Shown here piece after piece: positions 16,154 to 23,843 of a DNA stretch of 57,650 bases. The notes under the pieces were generated by a model. That model was given only the letters and a program-made list of their open reading frames with translations, searched no databases and had not been told where the DNA came from. Position 1 is the stretch's first letter. Each line of letters opens with the position of its first letter. The position numbers and the translations under genes are program-made. This DNA comes from UMGS1649 sp045604405 (lineage in GTDB: Bacteria; Bacillota; Clostridia; TANB77; CAG-465): assembly GCA_045604405.1 (NCBI GenBank), contig JAZUNZ010000043.1, positions 1 to 57,650 on the forward strand, in the 5' to 3' direction.

Positions 16154-16507
16154 CTAATACCCTACATCTATATAATTATTATAATCTAATTCATAGTCTA
16201 TATTTTTCTTGCGTGTAGGTCTGCTGTTATCTAATATGTATATCTTTCTTTTTGAATCCTCACTGTTTTTTACTATTTCTACTTCTAGATATCCAACTTT
16301 AACAAGTTTGCTTATCCATCTAGATATTGTATTTGGATCACAATTATATAATCTTGCAAAATATTTGTTTCCCGCAAAACAATATCCCTTCTTATTTGTT
16401 AATGCTGTTATTTCACCATATAATAATTTTTGTCCATTATTTAGATTTTCATCATACCTTACTTTTGCTGGTATTATTGCATAGTAACTTGGTTTTATTT
16501 TTTCCAT
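16154..16507 (-). CDS. Replication-initiator-like HTH_36 protein, probably truncated
   Basis: 117 aa. YYAIIPAKVRYDENLNNGQ followed by LLYGEITALTNKKGYCFAGN and RWISKLVKVGYLEVEIV is the classic N-terminal winged helix of plasmid or phage replication proteins (HTH_36). Family members usually continue for another 100 residues or more. Here a TAG at 16154 cuts the frame, and downstream codons still resemble coding repeats (LQNCR, YTKM). It is probably a decayed initiator that made the element a plasmid-like replicon. Confidence 0.75.
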   Translation of the reverse strand: MEKIKPSYYAIIPAKVRYDENLNNGQKLLYGEITALTNKKGYCFAGNKYFARLYNCDPNTISRWISKLVKVGYLEVEIVKNSEDSKRKIYILDNSRPTRKKNIDYELDYNNYIDVGY

Positions 16508-16570
16508 ATATTTTTACCTTTGATTTACCTTTCCCAAAATTGGGGAATAAAATTTATTCTTGATACTATA

Positions 16571-16587
16571 CCCCAGTTTTACCCCAA
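16571..16587 (+). repeat. 17-bp end repeat, right copy
   Basis: CCCCAGTTTTACCCCAA, identical to 10056-10072. Together they bracket the attachment core when the element is circular. The stretch 16508-16759 holds this repeat and AT-rich DNA, with no other gene seen. Confidence 0.65.
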
Positions 16588-16759
16588 TTTTTGTAATTTT
16601 TCTTAAACTAATTTAAACTTTTTCGTATTTTTTTAAATTAAAATAAATTTTTGTTTTATCAAAGGTAATAAGATTTTTTGCAGTATTTTCAAAGACTGTA
16701 TCGTTTTTTCTTGATTTTTCTAGTGCTTAATGATATACTCATTTTGATTATTGGTGTAC

Positions 16760-16806
16760 GACTACGAATCTGAAGGTTGGGGGTTCGAGTCCCTTTTGGT
16801 GCACCA
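16760..16806 (+). pseudogene. tRNA-Arg(ACG), 3' half
   Basis: The tract begins with the core GACTACGAA, then anticodon stem TCTGA, variable loop AGGTT, T arm GGGGG-TTCGAGT-CCCTT, acceptor TTGGTGC and ACCA. It lacks an acceptor 5' strand, D arm and promoter. Its acceptor pairs exactly with that of the 5' half at 9953-9991. Confidence 0.88.
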
Positions 16807-16810
16807 TTTT

Positions 16811-16843
16811 ACACAGTCTCAAACTATAGAGACTGTGTTTTTT
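16811..16843 (+). terminator. Terminator of the original tRNA-Arg
   Basis: ACACAGTCTC (16811-16820) pairs with GAGACTGTGT (16829-16838), followed by TTTTT. It stays with the 3' half of the split tRNA. From here to 17077 I see only AT-rich spacer without a convincing promoter or gene. Confidence 0.85.
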
Positions 16844-17077
16844 ATTTAGCATAAATTCATGTATTGTATTATTAACTAATCTCTCCTATTAATTATCCAT
16901 TAACACATAATAATTTTAAAGCTTTATAATACTTATTCTTCCCAGCATTAATATACGTTGGAGAAAGTCTCATTTTGTTAGTTTTGCACTTCCACCATAT
17001 ATAAAATTTCAAAAAATTATTGTAATATTGTTACTTTTATATGCTATTAATTGTATTATTATTGAGGAGGGATTAAT

Positions 17078-17611
17078 GTGGATCTAGATAAAACATTGTA
17101 TAGGCAATTTGTTCAAGGCTACAACGCGGCTTTTGAACAAGTAATAGATAAGTATATGCCTAATGTGGTTTCTTTTGCTCAAAGGTATGTAAAAAGATTA
17201 GATATTGCCGAAGAAGTTGCACAAGATGTCTTTGTTTACTTGCTGGTTAACAAAAAAGAATATGATTTCAAATACTCACTAAAAACATATCTTTTTACAA
17301 TAGCAAAAAGTAGAGCGATAAATTACCTAAGACGAGAAAAAATATATGTTTATGCTGAAGATAATTTAGAATACATATATGATAATTCTCAAATTATAAA
17401 TGCAGATTCCAATATAGACTTAATGCTTACTATAGAAAAATTGCCGCAAAAATATCAAACAGTCATATTTCTAGCAGACATTGAAAAAATGAAATATAAA
17501 GAAATATGTCAAGTCTTAAACAAGACATTGCCGCAAGTAAAAATGCTTATCTATAGGGCAAGAAAAGAGTTAAAAAAAATCATAGAAAAGGAGGGTTTAT
17601 ATGCTAGATAA
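17078..17611 (+). CDS. ECF-type RNA polymerase sigma factor (pair A)
   Basis: 177 aa. Region 2 spans about residues 10-80 (FVQGYNAAFEQVIDKYMP, EEVAQDVFVYLL, LFTIAKSRAINYLRR). Region 4 spans about 120-170 (LPQKYQTVIFLADIEKMKYK, EICQVLNKTLPQVKMLIYR). The start is GTG at 17078 after GAGGAGGG. It overlaps the next gene by 11 nt, so its product is translated with a likely membrane-bound regulator. No clear ECF promoter lies upstream. Confidence 0.93.
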   Translation: MDLDKTLYRQFVQGYNAAFEQVIDKYMPNVVSFAQRYVKRLDIAEEVAQDVFVYLLVNKKEYDFKYSLKTYLFTIAKSRAINYLRREKIYVYAEDNLEYIYDNSQIINADSNIDLMLTIEKLPQKYQTVIFLADIEKMKYKEICQVLNKTLPQVKMLIYRARKELKKIIEKEGLYAR

Positions 17612-18764
17612 AGAACAATTCAAGAAAAAAGTTTATGAAAAGTATAACAACATAAACTGTTCACCCGATAAGGATAGTTTTTTCACAACATCTGTGCTTC
17701 GTAAAAACAAGATAAGTAATGTAAAAAAAATAGCAACACTTATTATAATTGCGTTGTTTTTAACAAGTGGCATATATGCAATAGTTCAAAAGAAGAATAG
17801 TGCTAATTTAAATCCTAGCTTTTACTTTAATAACGAAATTGATGAAAACAGAGTTTGGGTTGGATCATTCCAAATCGCTTGGAACGAATTAAAATCATTG
17901 TTAAATAAAGAAAATATATCTTTTGAAAATGAAGAATCTAAATTAGCGAACGAATTAAATAAACATGCTTTTTCTAAAAATATGTTATCCAGCAATTCTT
18001 ATTATACAATTGCAGGTAAGCCAACAAAACAATTAAAAGCGTCTATTATAAAAGATGTTACGCAAAAGTTTGGGACAAAAAATTTAGATGTACTAAACAA
18101 AATTAACTTTGATATTCCAAAAAGCATCAACTCTGTAATTATATACTCAATTTTAAATAAACAATTTACATTTGTAGAGTCTTTAGATAGATTGTCTTCC
18201 AAAAGATTTAAAGATTCAGAATATAAAGTAAAATGCTTCGGAATAAATAACGCAAGTGATGAAAAATTAAATAAAAGTGTAGAAGTTCTATTCTATAATA
18301 GCAATAATGATTTTGCCGTTAAATTAGTCACTAAAGAAAATGAAGAAATCTTTTTGTATAGAACAAACGACAACAAGTCTTTTAATGATTATTATTACGA
18401 TATGGAAAACAAGGCAAAACAATATACGGGTAGTCATACATTTAATAAAGTTGATGAATTAGAAGTTCCTATCATAAAGATAAATACAACCGTAAATTAT
18501 GATGAACTATGTGGTAAAACTATAGAAGGAACTAATGGATTATATATACAAAGCGCATTGCAAAATGTTAACTTCTCATTAAATGAAAAAGGGGGAAATC
18601 TTGTAAGCGAAGCAGGAATACAAGGAACATACCTCTCTACACAATTAAACAGCCGATACTTTATTTTTAATGATAATTTTTTACTTTTCCTAAAAGAACA
18701 AAATTCTGAACTTCCATATTTTGCACTTAAAATCTTTGATGAACAATTACTGGTTACGGATTGA
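17601..18764 (+). CDS. Membrane-anchored regulator of sigma A, serpin-like ectodomain
   Basis: 387 aa. A basic cytoplasmic tail of about 40 residues is followed by one membrane helix (KKIATLIIIALFLTSGIYAI) and a 320-aa outer domain. That domain reads like a degenerate serpin. INSVIIYSILNKQF resembles serpin helix F/strand 3A. GLYIQSALQNVNFSLNEKGG and NLVSEAG resemble the strand preceding the reactive loop and its hinge. YFIFNDNFLLFLKEQ and PYFALKIFD resemble the C-terminal strands. Overlap with the sigma gene marks it as the probable anti-sigma factor. The serpin relation is my reading of patterns, not a search result. Confidence 0.7.
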   Translation: MLDKEQFKKKVYEKYNNINCSPDKDSFFTTSVLRKNKISNVKKIATLIIIALFLTSGIYAIVQKKNSANLNPSFYFNNEIDENRVWVGSFQIAWNELKSLLNKENISFENEESKLANELNKHAFSKNMLSSNSYYTIAGKPTKQLKASIIKDVTQKFGTKNLDVLNKINFDIPKSINSVIIYSILNKQFTFVESLDRLSSKRFKDSEYKVKCFGINNASDEKLNKSVEVLFYNSNNDFAVKLVTKENEEIFLYRTNDNKSFNDYYYDMENKAKQYTGSHTFNKVDELEVPIIKINTTVNYDELCGKTIEGTNGLYIQSALQNVNFSLNEKGGNLVSEAGIQGTYLSTQLNSRYFIFNDNFLLFLKEQNSELPYFALKIFDEQLLVTD

Positions 18765-18770
18765 TTAAAT

Positions 18771-18807
18771 TAATAGGTAATAGATTTTATGTTTCTATTA
18801 CCTATTA
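18771..18807. terminator. Bidirectional terminator between convergent sigma operons
   Basis: TAATAGGTAATAGA (18771-18784) is the exact reverse complement of 18794-18807, a 14-bp stem with a 9-nt loop. It lies between the two convergent regulator genes. Confidence 0.8.
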
Positions 18808-18812
18808 ATATT

Positions 18813-19592
18813 TTATTCATGTTCTAAAGCCTGTTTTATGAAAACATTATCTTTAACTGGTAACCAACCATTCCCATATCGTGTACTTTCTGTCTTTTCA
18901 TCGTACTCTTCCATATATCCTGCCGAAACGGATAAACCGCCATATGTTTCTTTATCCTCTCTTAAAAATACCAGATACTTTTTACCTTGTTCAGCCTTGC
19001 CATAGCTTGGTCCCATTACAACATTTATATATGTGTTTTCTTTTTCTTCTTTACTCAACTTATTATAACCATATCTTTCAATTCTTTCCTTGCTTAAAGT
19101 TTTTTCCCAATTCGCTATTGAAATAATACCCCCATCTCTATTTATTTGAATAGTTCCTTCAATATCTCCTTTTAAACTTTTTTCAACAGTCACCTCTAGT
19201 TTCGTAATAGGCCAAATATATCTGTTTTTAATACTGCTATAATTAGTATATCCGAGAATTTTATTTACTTTTATTATAGCAACATAATCCACATCTAAGA
19301 AGGCTATCGACGCCACATCCGAACCTACTGTTATTGTTTCAGTAGCAACTGGCAATTTAATGTCATTCTCTGCTACTATATTTTGTGGCAAGACATTATC
19401 TTTATTTGTATTGTCTTTGTCTTTTCTAGTTGTTATTTTAATTCCAATAGCACTTATTACCAACAATAATATGAATATTGCCACTTTATAACCTTTGGAA
19501 CTCTTTCTAATTTGCAATTTATCTAAATCTACTTTTCGAACGTCCACCTCTAAATATTTTTTTCTTATTATATTATCTATATTATCCTTCAT
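18813..19592 (-). CDS. Membrane-anchored regulator of sigma B
   Basis: 259 aa from the ATG at 19592, which follows AGGAG; an upstream start at 19610 has no ribosome site. A short basic cytoplasmic region (about 1-35) precedes one membrane helix (YKVAIFILLLVISAIGIKI) and an extracytoplasmic domain of about 190 residues. It overlaps the sigma gene by 11 nt, as in pair A. The outer domain (FLDVDYVAIIKVNKILGYT, KLEVTVEKSLKGDIEGTI, KYLVFLREDKETYGG) resembles small all-beta sensor domains in Clostridia. No catalytic motif is seen. Likely anti-sigma factor. Confidence 0.75.
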   Translation of the reverse strand: MKDNIDNIIRKKYLEVDVRKVDLDKLQIRKSSKGYKVAIFILLLVISAIGIKITTRKDKDNTNKDNVLPQNIVAENDIKLPVATETITVGSDVASIAFLDVDYVAIIKVNKILGYTNYSSIKNRYIWPITKLEVTVEKSLKGDIEGTIQINRDGGIISIANWEKTLSKERIERYGYNKLSKEEKENTYINVVMGPSYGKAEQGKKYLVFLREDKETYGGLSVSAGYMEEYDEKTESTRYGNGWLPVKDNVFIKQALEHE

Positions 19593-20115
19593 TGTAACTA
19601 CTCCTATCATATCTACTCTTTATTTTTTGCTTTGCTCTTTTAATTTTGCTTCTTACAGTGCTTTCATTTATCTTTAATACCTCAGATATTTCTTTTGTTG
19701 TATATTCTTCAGAGTAATACATGGCAACAATAGTTCTTTCATCATTGTTTAATCCACTTAATAAGTCAAAGAAGTCTATGTTATCTTCAATATCCACATG
19801 TTCGTCGTCCAAAGCAGTATTGCCTGCTACACTTTCATATTCAAATTCCACTTCTCGTATTTTTCTTTTCCTTATAATGTTATTACAATTATTTACAACA
19901 ATCTTTGTTATCCAAGAATTAAATTTATTTACATCCCTTAAAGACCATAGTTTATTATAGACAGTTAATATGCTGTCCCACACAACCTCTTGCGCCTCCT
20001 GCTCATCCATAAGTCTTGCCTTGGCAATAACATACAATCTTTTATATATTTTGTTTATTATTATTTCGAACGATTGCTTGTCTCCTTTTTTTACCTTTTC
20101 CAAAAGTTCTTCCAT
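19582..20115 (-). CDS. ECF-type RNA polymerase sigma factor (pair B)
   Basis: 177 aa. Region 2 lies at about 10-85 (EEVVWDSI-type signature as EAQEVVWDSILTVYNKLW, FNSWITKIVVNNCNNIIRK). Region 4 lies at about 115-170 (LNNDERTIVAMYYSEEYTTK, EISEVLKINESTVRSKIKRA). The linker is acidic. It begins at ATG 20115 after GGAAAGGG. The dyad TGCAAC...GTTGCA at 20151-20176 could contain its own ECF-type promoter, suggesting autoregulation. Confidence 0.93.
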   Translation of the reverse strand: MEELLEKVKKGDKQSFEIIINKIYKRLYVIAKARLMDEQEAQEVVWDSILTVYNKLWSLRDVNKFNSWITKIVVNNCNNIIRKRKIREVEFEYESVAGNTALDDEHVDIEDNIDFFDLLSGLNNDERTIVAMYYSEEYTTKEISEVLKINESTVRSKIKRAKQKIKSRYDRSSYNEG

Positions 20116-20150
20116 ACATTTTCCCTTTCCTGTAGCTACAATAATATAGA

Positions 20151-20176
20151 TGCAACTTTATCTAGATTTTGTTGCA
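20151..20176 (-). promoter_or_regulatory. TGCAAC/GTTGCA dyad upstream of sigma B
   Basis: TGCAAC (20151-20156) and GTTGCA (20171-20176) form an inverted repeat with a 14-nt centre. On the minus strand TGCAACAA lies roughly where an ECF -35 (AAC core) would be, with GCATC about 17 nt on. It is a candidate ECF promoter or operator. Confidence 0.4.
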
Positions 20177-20314
20177 CATATTATATCAAAAATCGATAAG
20201 CATTATTTATTGTTGTCTATTATTATCTTTTAAGTCCCACAATTTCACATTTATCTGTGCAAGAAAAAACATTTTGTGACACCGTTTTGTGCTATTATAT
20301 TCTTGAGGTGTAAA

Positions 20315-21325
20315 ATGAAAAAAATTAAATACATTTTCAAAAGAATTTGTGAAATGAATTTCTCAGAAATGTTTAAAACTGCCAAGAGAGTCAGCAAAAC
20401 AAATAACGCTTCTTTCTTGTTTGTGCTATTTGACATTGTATATTGTGGAATTAAATACATGGCTGGATACGTAGATTACGAGGTTTTTAACTTTTACAAT
20501 CTAACAACCGCGCAACGTGAAACAATTGTAACAAGAGGAATAAATAATCGCTTTGTTTCTCTATTAAACGATAAACAAGCTGCAAATACGCTAGACAACA
20601 AATTGTTATTTAACGAGCGCTTCAATGAATATCTTAAAAGAGATTGGATAAATCTCAAATCTTCTTCTCTTGAGGGCTTCAAAATATTTCTTAAGGGCAA
20701 AGTAAATATTGTAGCAAAACCTGTAGATCAAGCTTGCGGAAGAAATGTTGAAAAGATAAACGTTGAACGTCTATCTGACCCCGCAAAATTATATGATTCT
20801 CTTGTTCAAAAGGGACAATTTCTTGTTGAAGATTGCATTGTACAACACCATAAAATGTCTGAAATATACCCAAATGCCGTCAACACATTAAGAATAGTAA
20901 CTGTTTCTCGAAACAGCAATGTACATATAATGTTTAGGAGTATAAGGATGGGAAACTCCGGAAATATTGTAGATAATTTCAACCACGGTGGCCTGTTTAC
21001 TACTATAGATAAAGATGGTGTCATCAGAAGACCCGCTGTAGACAAAAAAGGAAACATTTATACCAATCACCCGTTTACTAACACAAATATTGTTGGTTTT
21101 GAAATACCTTTATTTGATGAAGCCATTAAATATGTAATAACAATGGCCACAAAAATTCCAGAAGTAGGCTATGTAGGTTGGGACATTGCTATTACTGAAA
21201 ACGGGCCTGTTGTTGTAGAGGCCAATCCGTTTCCAGGCCATGATATATACCAATCGAAAGTACATATGAAAGAAGATGGAACAGGCCTTAGAAAAGACTT
21301 TGAGAAAATAATATATGAAGGTTAG
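20315..21325 (+). CDS. ATP-grasp protein, sugar-transfer-associated type (paralogue 1)
   Basis: 336 aa from ATG 20315, which follows GAGGTG; an upstream ATG at 20276 is unsupported. ATP-grasp features are the nucleotide-binding IVAKPVDQACGRNVEKI, the QFLVEDCIVQHH segment and the C-terminal metal-binding YVGWDIAITENGPVVVEANP. Members of this family (PF14397 type) are found in polysaccharide clusters, where they may ligate a carboxyl group to an amine. A paralogue lies at 31374-32378 on the other strand. Substrate unknown. Confidence 0.85.
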   Translation: MKKIKYIFKRICEMNFSEMFKTAKRVSKTNNASFLFVLFDIVYCGIKYMAGYVDYEVFNFYNLTTAQRETIVTRGINNRFVSLLNDKQAANTLDNKLLFNERFNEYLKRDWINLKSSSLEGFKIFLKGKVNIVAKPVDQACGRNVEKINVERLSDPAKLYDSLVQKGQFLVEDCIVQHHKMSEIYPNAVNTLRIVTVSRNSNVHIMFRSIRMGNSGNIVDNFNHGGLFTTIDKDGVIRRPAVDKKGNIYTNHPFTNTNIVGFEIPLFDEAIKYVITMATKIPEVGYVGWDIAITENGPVVVEANPFPGHDIYQSKVHMKEDGTGLRKDFEKIIYEG

Positions 21326-21795
21326 CTATTGCTAACCCTCTTCTTTCTCTCCCTTAATTCTTTAAAAAAATCCTTCACAAGTTTTTCACATTCTTCCTTG
21401 CAAATTCCTTCTTCAAACTCTACATTATGATTAGACTTTATATCAAAAACATTTGCAACACTTGTCACTACCCCGTACTTTTCATCACGAGATCCAAAGT
21501 ATACTTTTCTTAATCTAGATTGTACTATGGCTCCAGCACACATCAAGCATGGTTCAATTGTGACATATAAATCACAATCTTCTAATCTAAAGTTATTAAG
21601 CTTTTTACATGCTTTATCTATAGCAATAATTTCTGCATGCTTAAGACTATTTTGTTTACTCTCTCTTAAATTGTATCCCCTAGATATAATCTTTCCGTCT
21701 TTTACTATCACTGCACCTATCGGAACTTCTTCTTTTCCTTTTGCCTTTTGCGCCTCTTTTATTGCAATCCTCATAAAATTTTCTTTATCGTTCAC
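21322..21795 (-). CDS. tadA: tRNA-specific adenosine deaminase TadA
   Basis: Converts A34 to inosine in tRNA-Arg(ACG), letting it read CGU, CGC and CGA. 157 aa from a GTG start at 21795, placed ideally after GGAGGA; longer in-frame starts run into cwlD. Zinc ligands are H53 in KHAEI, with E55 as the proton shuttle, and C83 and C86 in EPCLMCAGA. It begins 2 nt after the cwlD stop, so they are co-transcribed. Its substrate tRNA-Arg(ACG) is the gene disrupted in this window. Confidence 0.95.
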   Translation of the reverse strand: MNDKENFMRIAIKEAQKAKGKEEVPIGAVIVKDGKIISRGYNLRESKQNSLKHAEIIAIDKACKKLNNFRLEDCDLYVTIEPCLMCAGAIVQSRLRKVYFGSRDEKYGVVTSVANVFDIKSNHNVEFEEGICKEECEKLVKDFFKELRERKKRVSNS

Positions 21796-21797
21796 TT

Positions 21798-22505
21798 TTA
21801 TTCCTCCATAAAATACTTTTGTATTCCAACATATATTCCCCATGCTAAGCTCGATTGGTAACTATCCGTCTTTAGTTTTTCTTCATCACCTTTGTTAGAT
21901 AAGAAGCCGCATTCCACTATAACCGCCGGAATGGTTACTTTATCCATTATATATGCTCCTTTTATTGCCATAGGGATTCTTTTGTTTTGTTCTATGTTTT
22001 CATTAAGCGATTCTTGTATAAGCGTGGCCAACTTTTTACTATTTACACTACTCGATTGGTAGAACGTTTGCCAACCATTATATTGCGATTCTGTGTAATA
22101 ATTCATATGTATAGATAAATATATATCTGCATCCGAACTATTGCCAATATATACCCTATTTTTCATGTCACTTATTTTTTTGGCTCGTATTGAATCTTTG
22201 TCTACTTCATATATGCCATTTTCATCGTTTCTAGTTAATATTACTTTTACACCGCTTTGTTCTAATACTTGTTGAAGTTTTAATGTGATTTGCAAATTTA
22301 GTTCTTGCTCAGTAGTTCCACTAGCGCTCTGAGTTCCATAATCTGGGGCACCATGTCCCGCATCTAGAATTACAGTCTTATTTGTTGCAGGAGTAGTATT
22401 TACTTCAACAGCCTCACTTAATGTCACAACAATTATACCACACGCACATATAATTAGACAAATAAATATTGCCAAATGTACTTTTTTAAATGTATATAAT
22501 TTCAT
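21798..22505 (-). CDS. cwlD: N-acetylmuramoyl-L-alanine amidase, CwlD-like
   Basis: 235 aa. An N-terminal signal anchor (residues 8-30) precedes an Amidase_3 domain with zinc ligands in LDAGHGAPDYG (H51), SIHMN (H133) and VECGFLSN (Glu). CwlD acts in making muramic-delta-lactam in the spore cortex, which is needed for germination. Length and the lack of extra binding domains fit CwlD. It starts at ATG 22505 after GGTGG and is followed directly by tadA. Confidence 0.88.
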   Translation of the reverse strand: MKLYTFKKVHLAIFICLIICACGIIVVTLSEAVEVNTTPATNKTVILDAGHGAPDYGTQSASGTTEQELNLQITLKLQQVLEQSGVKVILTRNDENGIYEVDKDSIRAKKISDMKNRVYIGNSSDADIYLSIHMNYYTESQYNGWQTFYQSSSVNSKKLATLIQESLNENIEQNKRIPMAIKGAYIMDKVTIPAVIVECGFLSNKGDEEKLKTDSYQSSLAWGIYVGIQKYFMEE

Positions 22506-22541
22506 ATTACCACCATTACAATATATGATGCTTCAAAAACA

Positions 22542-22578
22542 CAATATCACCCCAATTTTAAAATTAAGGGTGATATTG
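22542..22578 (-). terminator. Terminator of the hybrid secretion operon
   Basis: CAATATCACCC (22542-22552) is the exact reverse complement of 22568-22578. On the minus strand it is followed by TGTTTTTG. It ends the operon that starts at 30047 and separates it from cwlD. Confidence 0.8.
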
Positions 22579-22580
22579 AT

Positions 22581-23150
22581 CTATTTTATAATCAAAACTA
22601 AGATTAAAAAGATTACTTTATCTATAACCATTTGCAAAAGCGCTAAATATTTGTGTTTGTTTATATACTTGGATGCCTCCTCTATATCTTGCATCGAAAC
22701 GCCTTCTATCATATTCTTCGATACAACATCTGATGCGAGCTTTATAGAGTCCTTTACAGCCCCAACTTCTAAAATTAATCTTATGACTATACTTGTTAAA
22801 ATTAGACTGCATGTCACAATTTTTAGCCACAATAAACTTGTCCAAAACAATCCCATAACAATACTTGTAATAGCTAAAACAATACTTAAGTTTGAAAAAA
22901 TTATATTTAACAAATGTATTATCTTGCTTTGCACAGAATGTATACATTCATGACAAACCATAACTAACTTGGCTGCTGTTTTGTTCATATTCTTTACTTC
23001 TGTAGGCACTTTCTGCTCTTTAACGTTTTTTGCAATATATATTGTATCTACAAGCCAGCTATAATAATTTCCCTTAAAGTCTTCTTTTAACTCTACTTTA
23101 GTGTGTTCGTTTTTCAAAAATCTTAATATGTCTTTTGTTATCTTTTCCAT
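22581..23150 (-). CDS. Membrane zinc metalloprotease-like protein (HEXXH)
   Basis: 189 aa from ATG 23150; a TTG four codons upstream is an alternative. A soluble N-terminal part contains VCHECIHSVQ, an HEXXH zinc motif. Two hydrophobic hairpins follow (about 82-125 and 165-189), with LEVGAVKDSIKLASDVV, which resembles the third-ligand region of YugP-type membrane peptidases. It is last in the operon with the VirB4/Cpa-like genes, so it could process or quality-control a component. Family assignment is tentative. Confidence 0.65.
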   Translation of the reverse strand: MEKITKDILRFLKNEHTKVELKEDFKGNYYSWLVDTIYIAKNVKEQKVPTEVKNMNKTAAKLVMVCHECIHSVQSKIIHLLNIIFSNLSIVLAITSIVMGLFWTSLLWLKIVTCSLILTSIVIRLILEVGAVKDSIKLASDVVSKNMIEGVSMQDIEEASKYINKHKYLALLQMVIDKVIFLILVLIIK

Positions 23151-23151
23151 T

Positions 23152-23490
23152 CTAAAACTCAACTACGTCTTTTAATCCTTCAGCTAATATTTTTTGCATA
23201 TCTGCAAGAAGCACATCCAGTTTTATTTCCGCTTGAAAAAATTCAACAGCTAATGGACTTTGAATTATTAATGAATATTGTTGTTGTAATTCATTTTTTA
23301 CAGCTTCATCCATTTGAGTTCCATTAATATACTTTAGTTGTTCCTGTCTTTGGCGCTCCCTAAAGCTTCTTATTTTCTCACTCAATTCTACATCTGCTTT
23401 TACCTTTTCTTTTATAGCCACATAATTTACATATTCCGGTGTGTCTTTTAAGTCCTTTACTAATGTGTGTATTTTATCATAAAAATTCAT
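23152..23490 (-). CDS. YlbF/YmcA-family protein
   Basis: 112 aa from ATG 23490, after GGAGGT; the upstream in-frame ATG has no ribosome site. It is all-helical with the family pattern: MNFYDKIHTLVKDLKDTPEY, ADVELSEKIRSFRERQRQEQ, VEFFQAEIKLDVLLADMQKI. In Bacillus, YlbF, YmcA and YaaT affect mRNA decay by RNase Y and also sporulation and competence. The operon position suggests a link to cell development, which is inference. Confidence 0.85.
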   Translation of the reverse strand: MNFYDKIHTLVKDLKDTPEYVNYVAIKEKVKADVELSEKIRSFRERQRQEQLKYINGTQMDEAVKNELQQQYSLIIQSPLAVEFFQAEIKLDVLLADMQKILAEGLKDVVEF

Positions 23491-23576
23491 AATACTTACC
23501 TCCATTTTATATAATTACCTCTTGTTATTTGATGTATATTAACCCATTAATTACTGTATAATCTAATTCATTTTAT

Positions 23577-23789
23577 CTAGTTTAGTAGCATGTAAAACCA
23601 TTTATATACCCTCAGGTCTTTTTCTTCCACCTCATATCCCAACGTATATTTTACCAAGTGGTACACTTGAGTTATTGAAAAGATCATAAGAACTATAGCA
23701 ACTACCATGATAATAAACTGCTTTTTAGCTCCTTTTTTCATTTTACAACTTCTCCCCTGAGTCATTCCTCTTTCTCTTCTGTTTGCCAT
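23577..23789 (-). CDS. Small single-pass membrane protein
   Basis: 70 aa from ATG 23789, after AAGGTGG. A strongly basic N-terminus (NRRERGMTQGRSCKMKKGAKK) precedes one membrane helix (QFIIMVVAIVLMIFSITQVY) and a short outer tail (HLVKYTLGYEVEEKDLRVYKW). The topology recalls DivIC/FtsB-like proteins, but no coiled coil follows. Function unknown; it sits between the 246-aa protein and YlbF. Confidence 0.65.
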   Translation of the reverse strand: MANRRERGMTQGRSCKMKKGAKKQFIIMVVAIVLMIFSITQVYHLVKYTLGYEVEEKDLRVYKWFYMLLN

Positions 23790-23843
23790 ATGCCACCTTC
23801 CGTCTTGAATTATACTATATGTATCATGAAGTTTCAAGTACAA

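Larger units (their letters stand above)
9992..16759. mobile_element. 6.8 kb integrative element in tRNA-Arg(ACG)
   Basis: The element lies between the two halves of one tRNA-Arg gene. From left to right it holds a 17-bp end repeat, an intact tRNA-Arg(ACG), a frameshifted integrase, an excisionase, three long direct repeats, an Abi/HEPN gene, a small RNA, a 368-nt RNA, a phosphoesterase-GrpB fusion, an unknown gene, iteron-like repeats, a Rep-like gene and the second 17-bp repeat. There are no structural phage or conjugation genes, so it resembles an integrated plasmid or phage satellite carrying defence-type cargo. With the integrase broken it is probably immobile unless helped. Confidence 0.82.

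Noticed and set aside
9992..16759. A long intron in the split tRNA-Arg
   Set aside because: The insert is 6.8 kb with integrase, excisionase and end repeats, so an integrated element explains it better than a self-splicing intron.
22618..22947. 109-aa minus-strand open frame
   Set aside because: Lies inside the HEXXH membrane protein gene in another frame and has no ribosome site.
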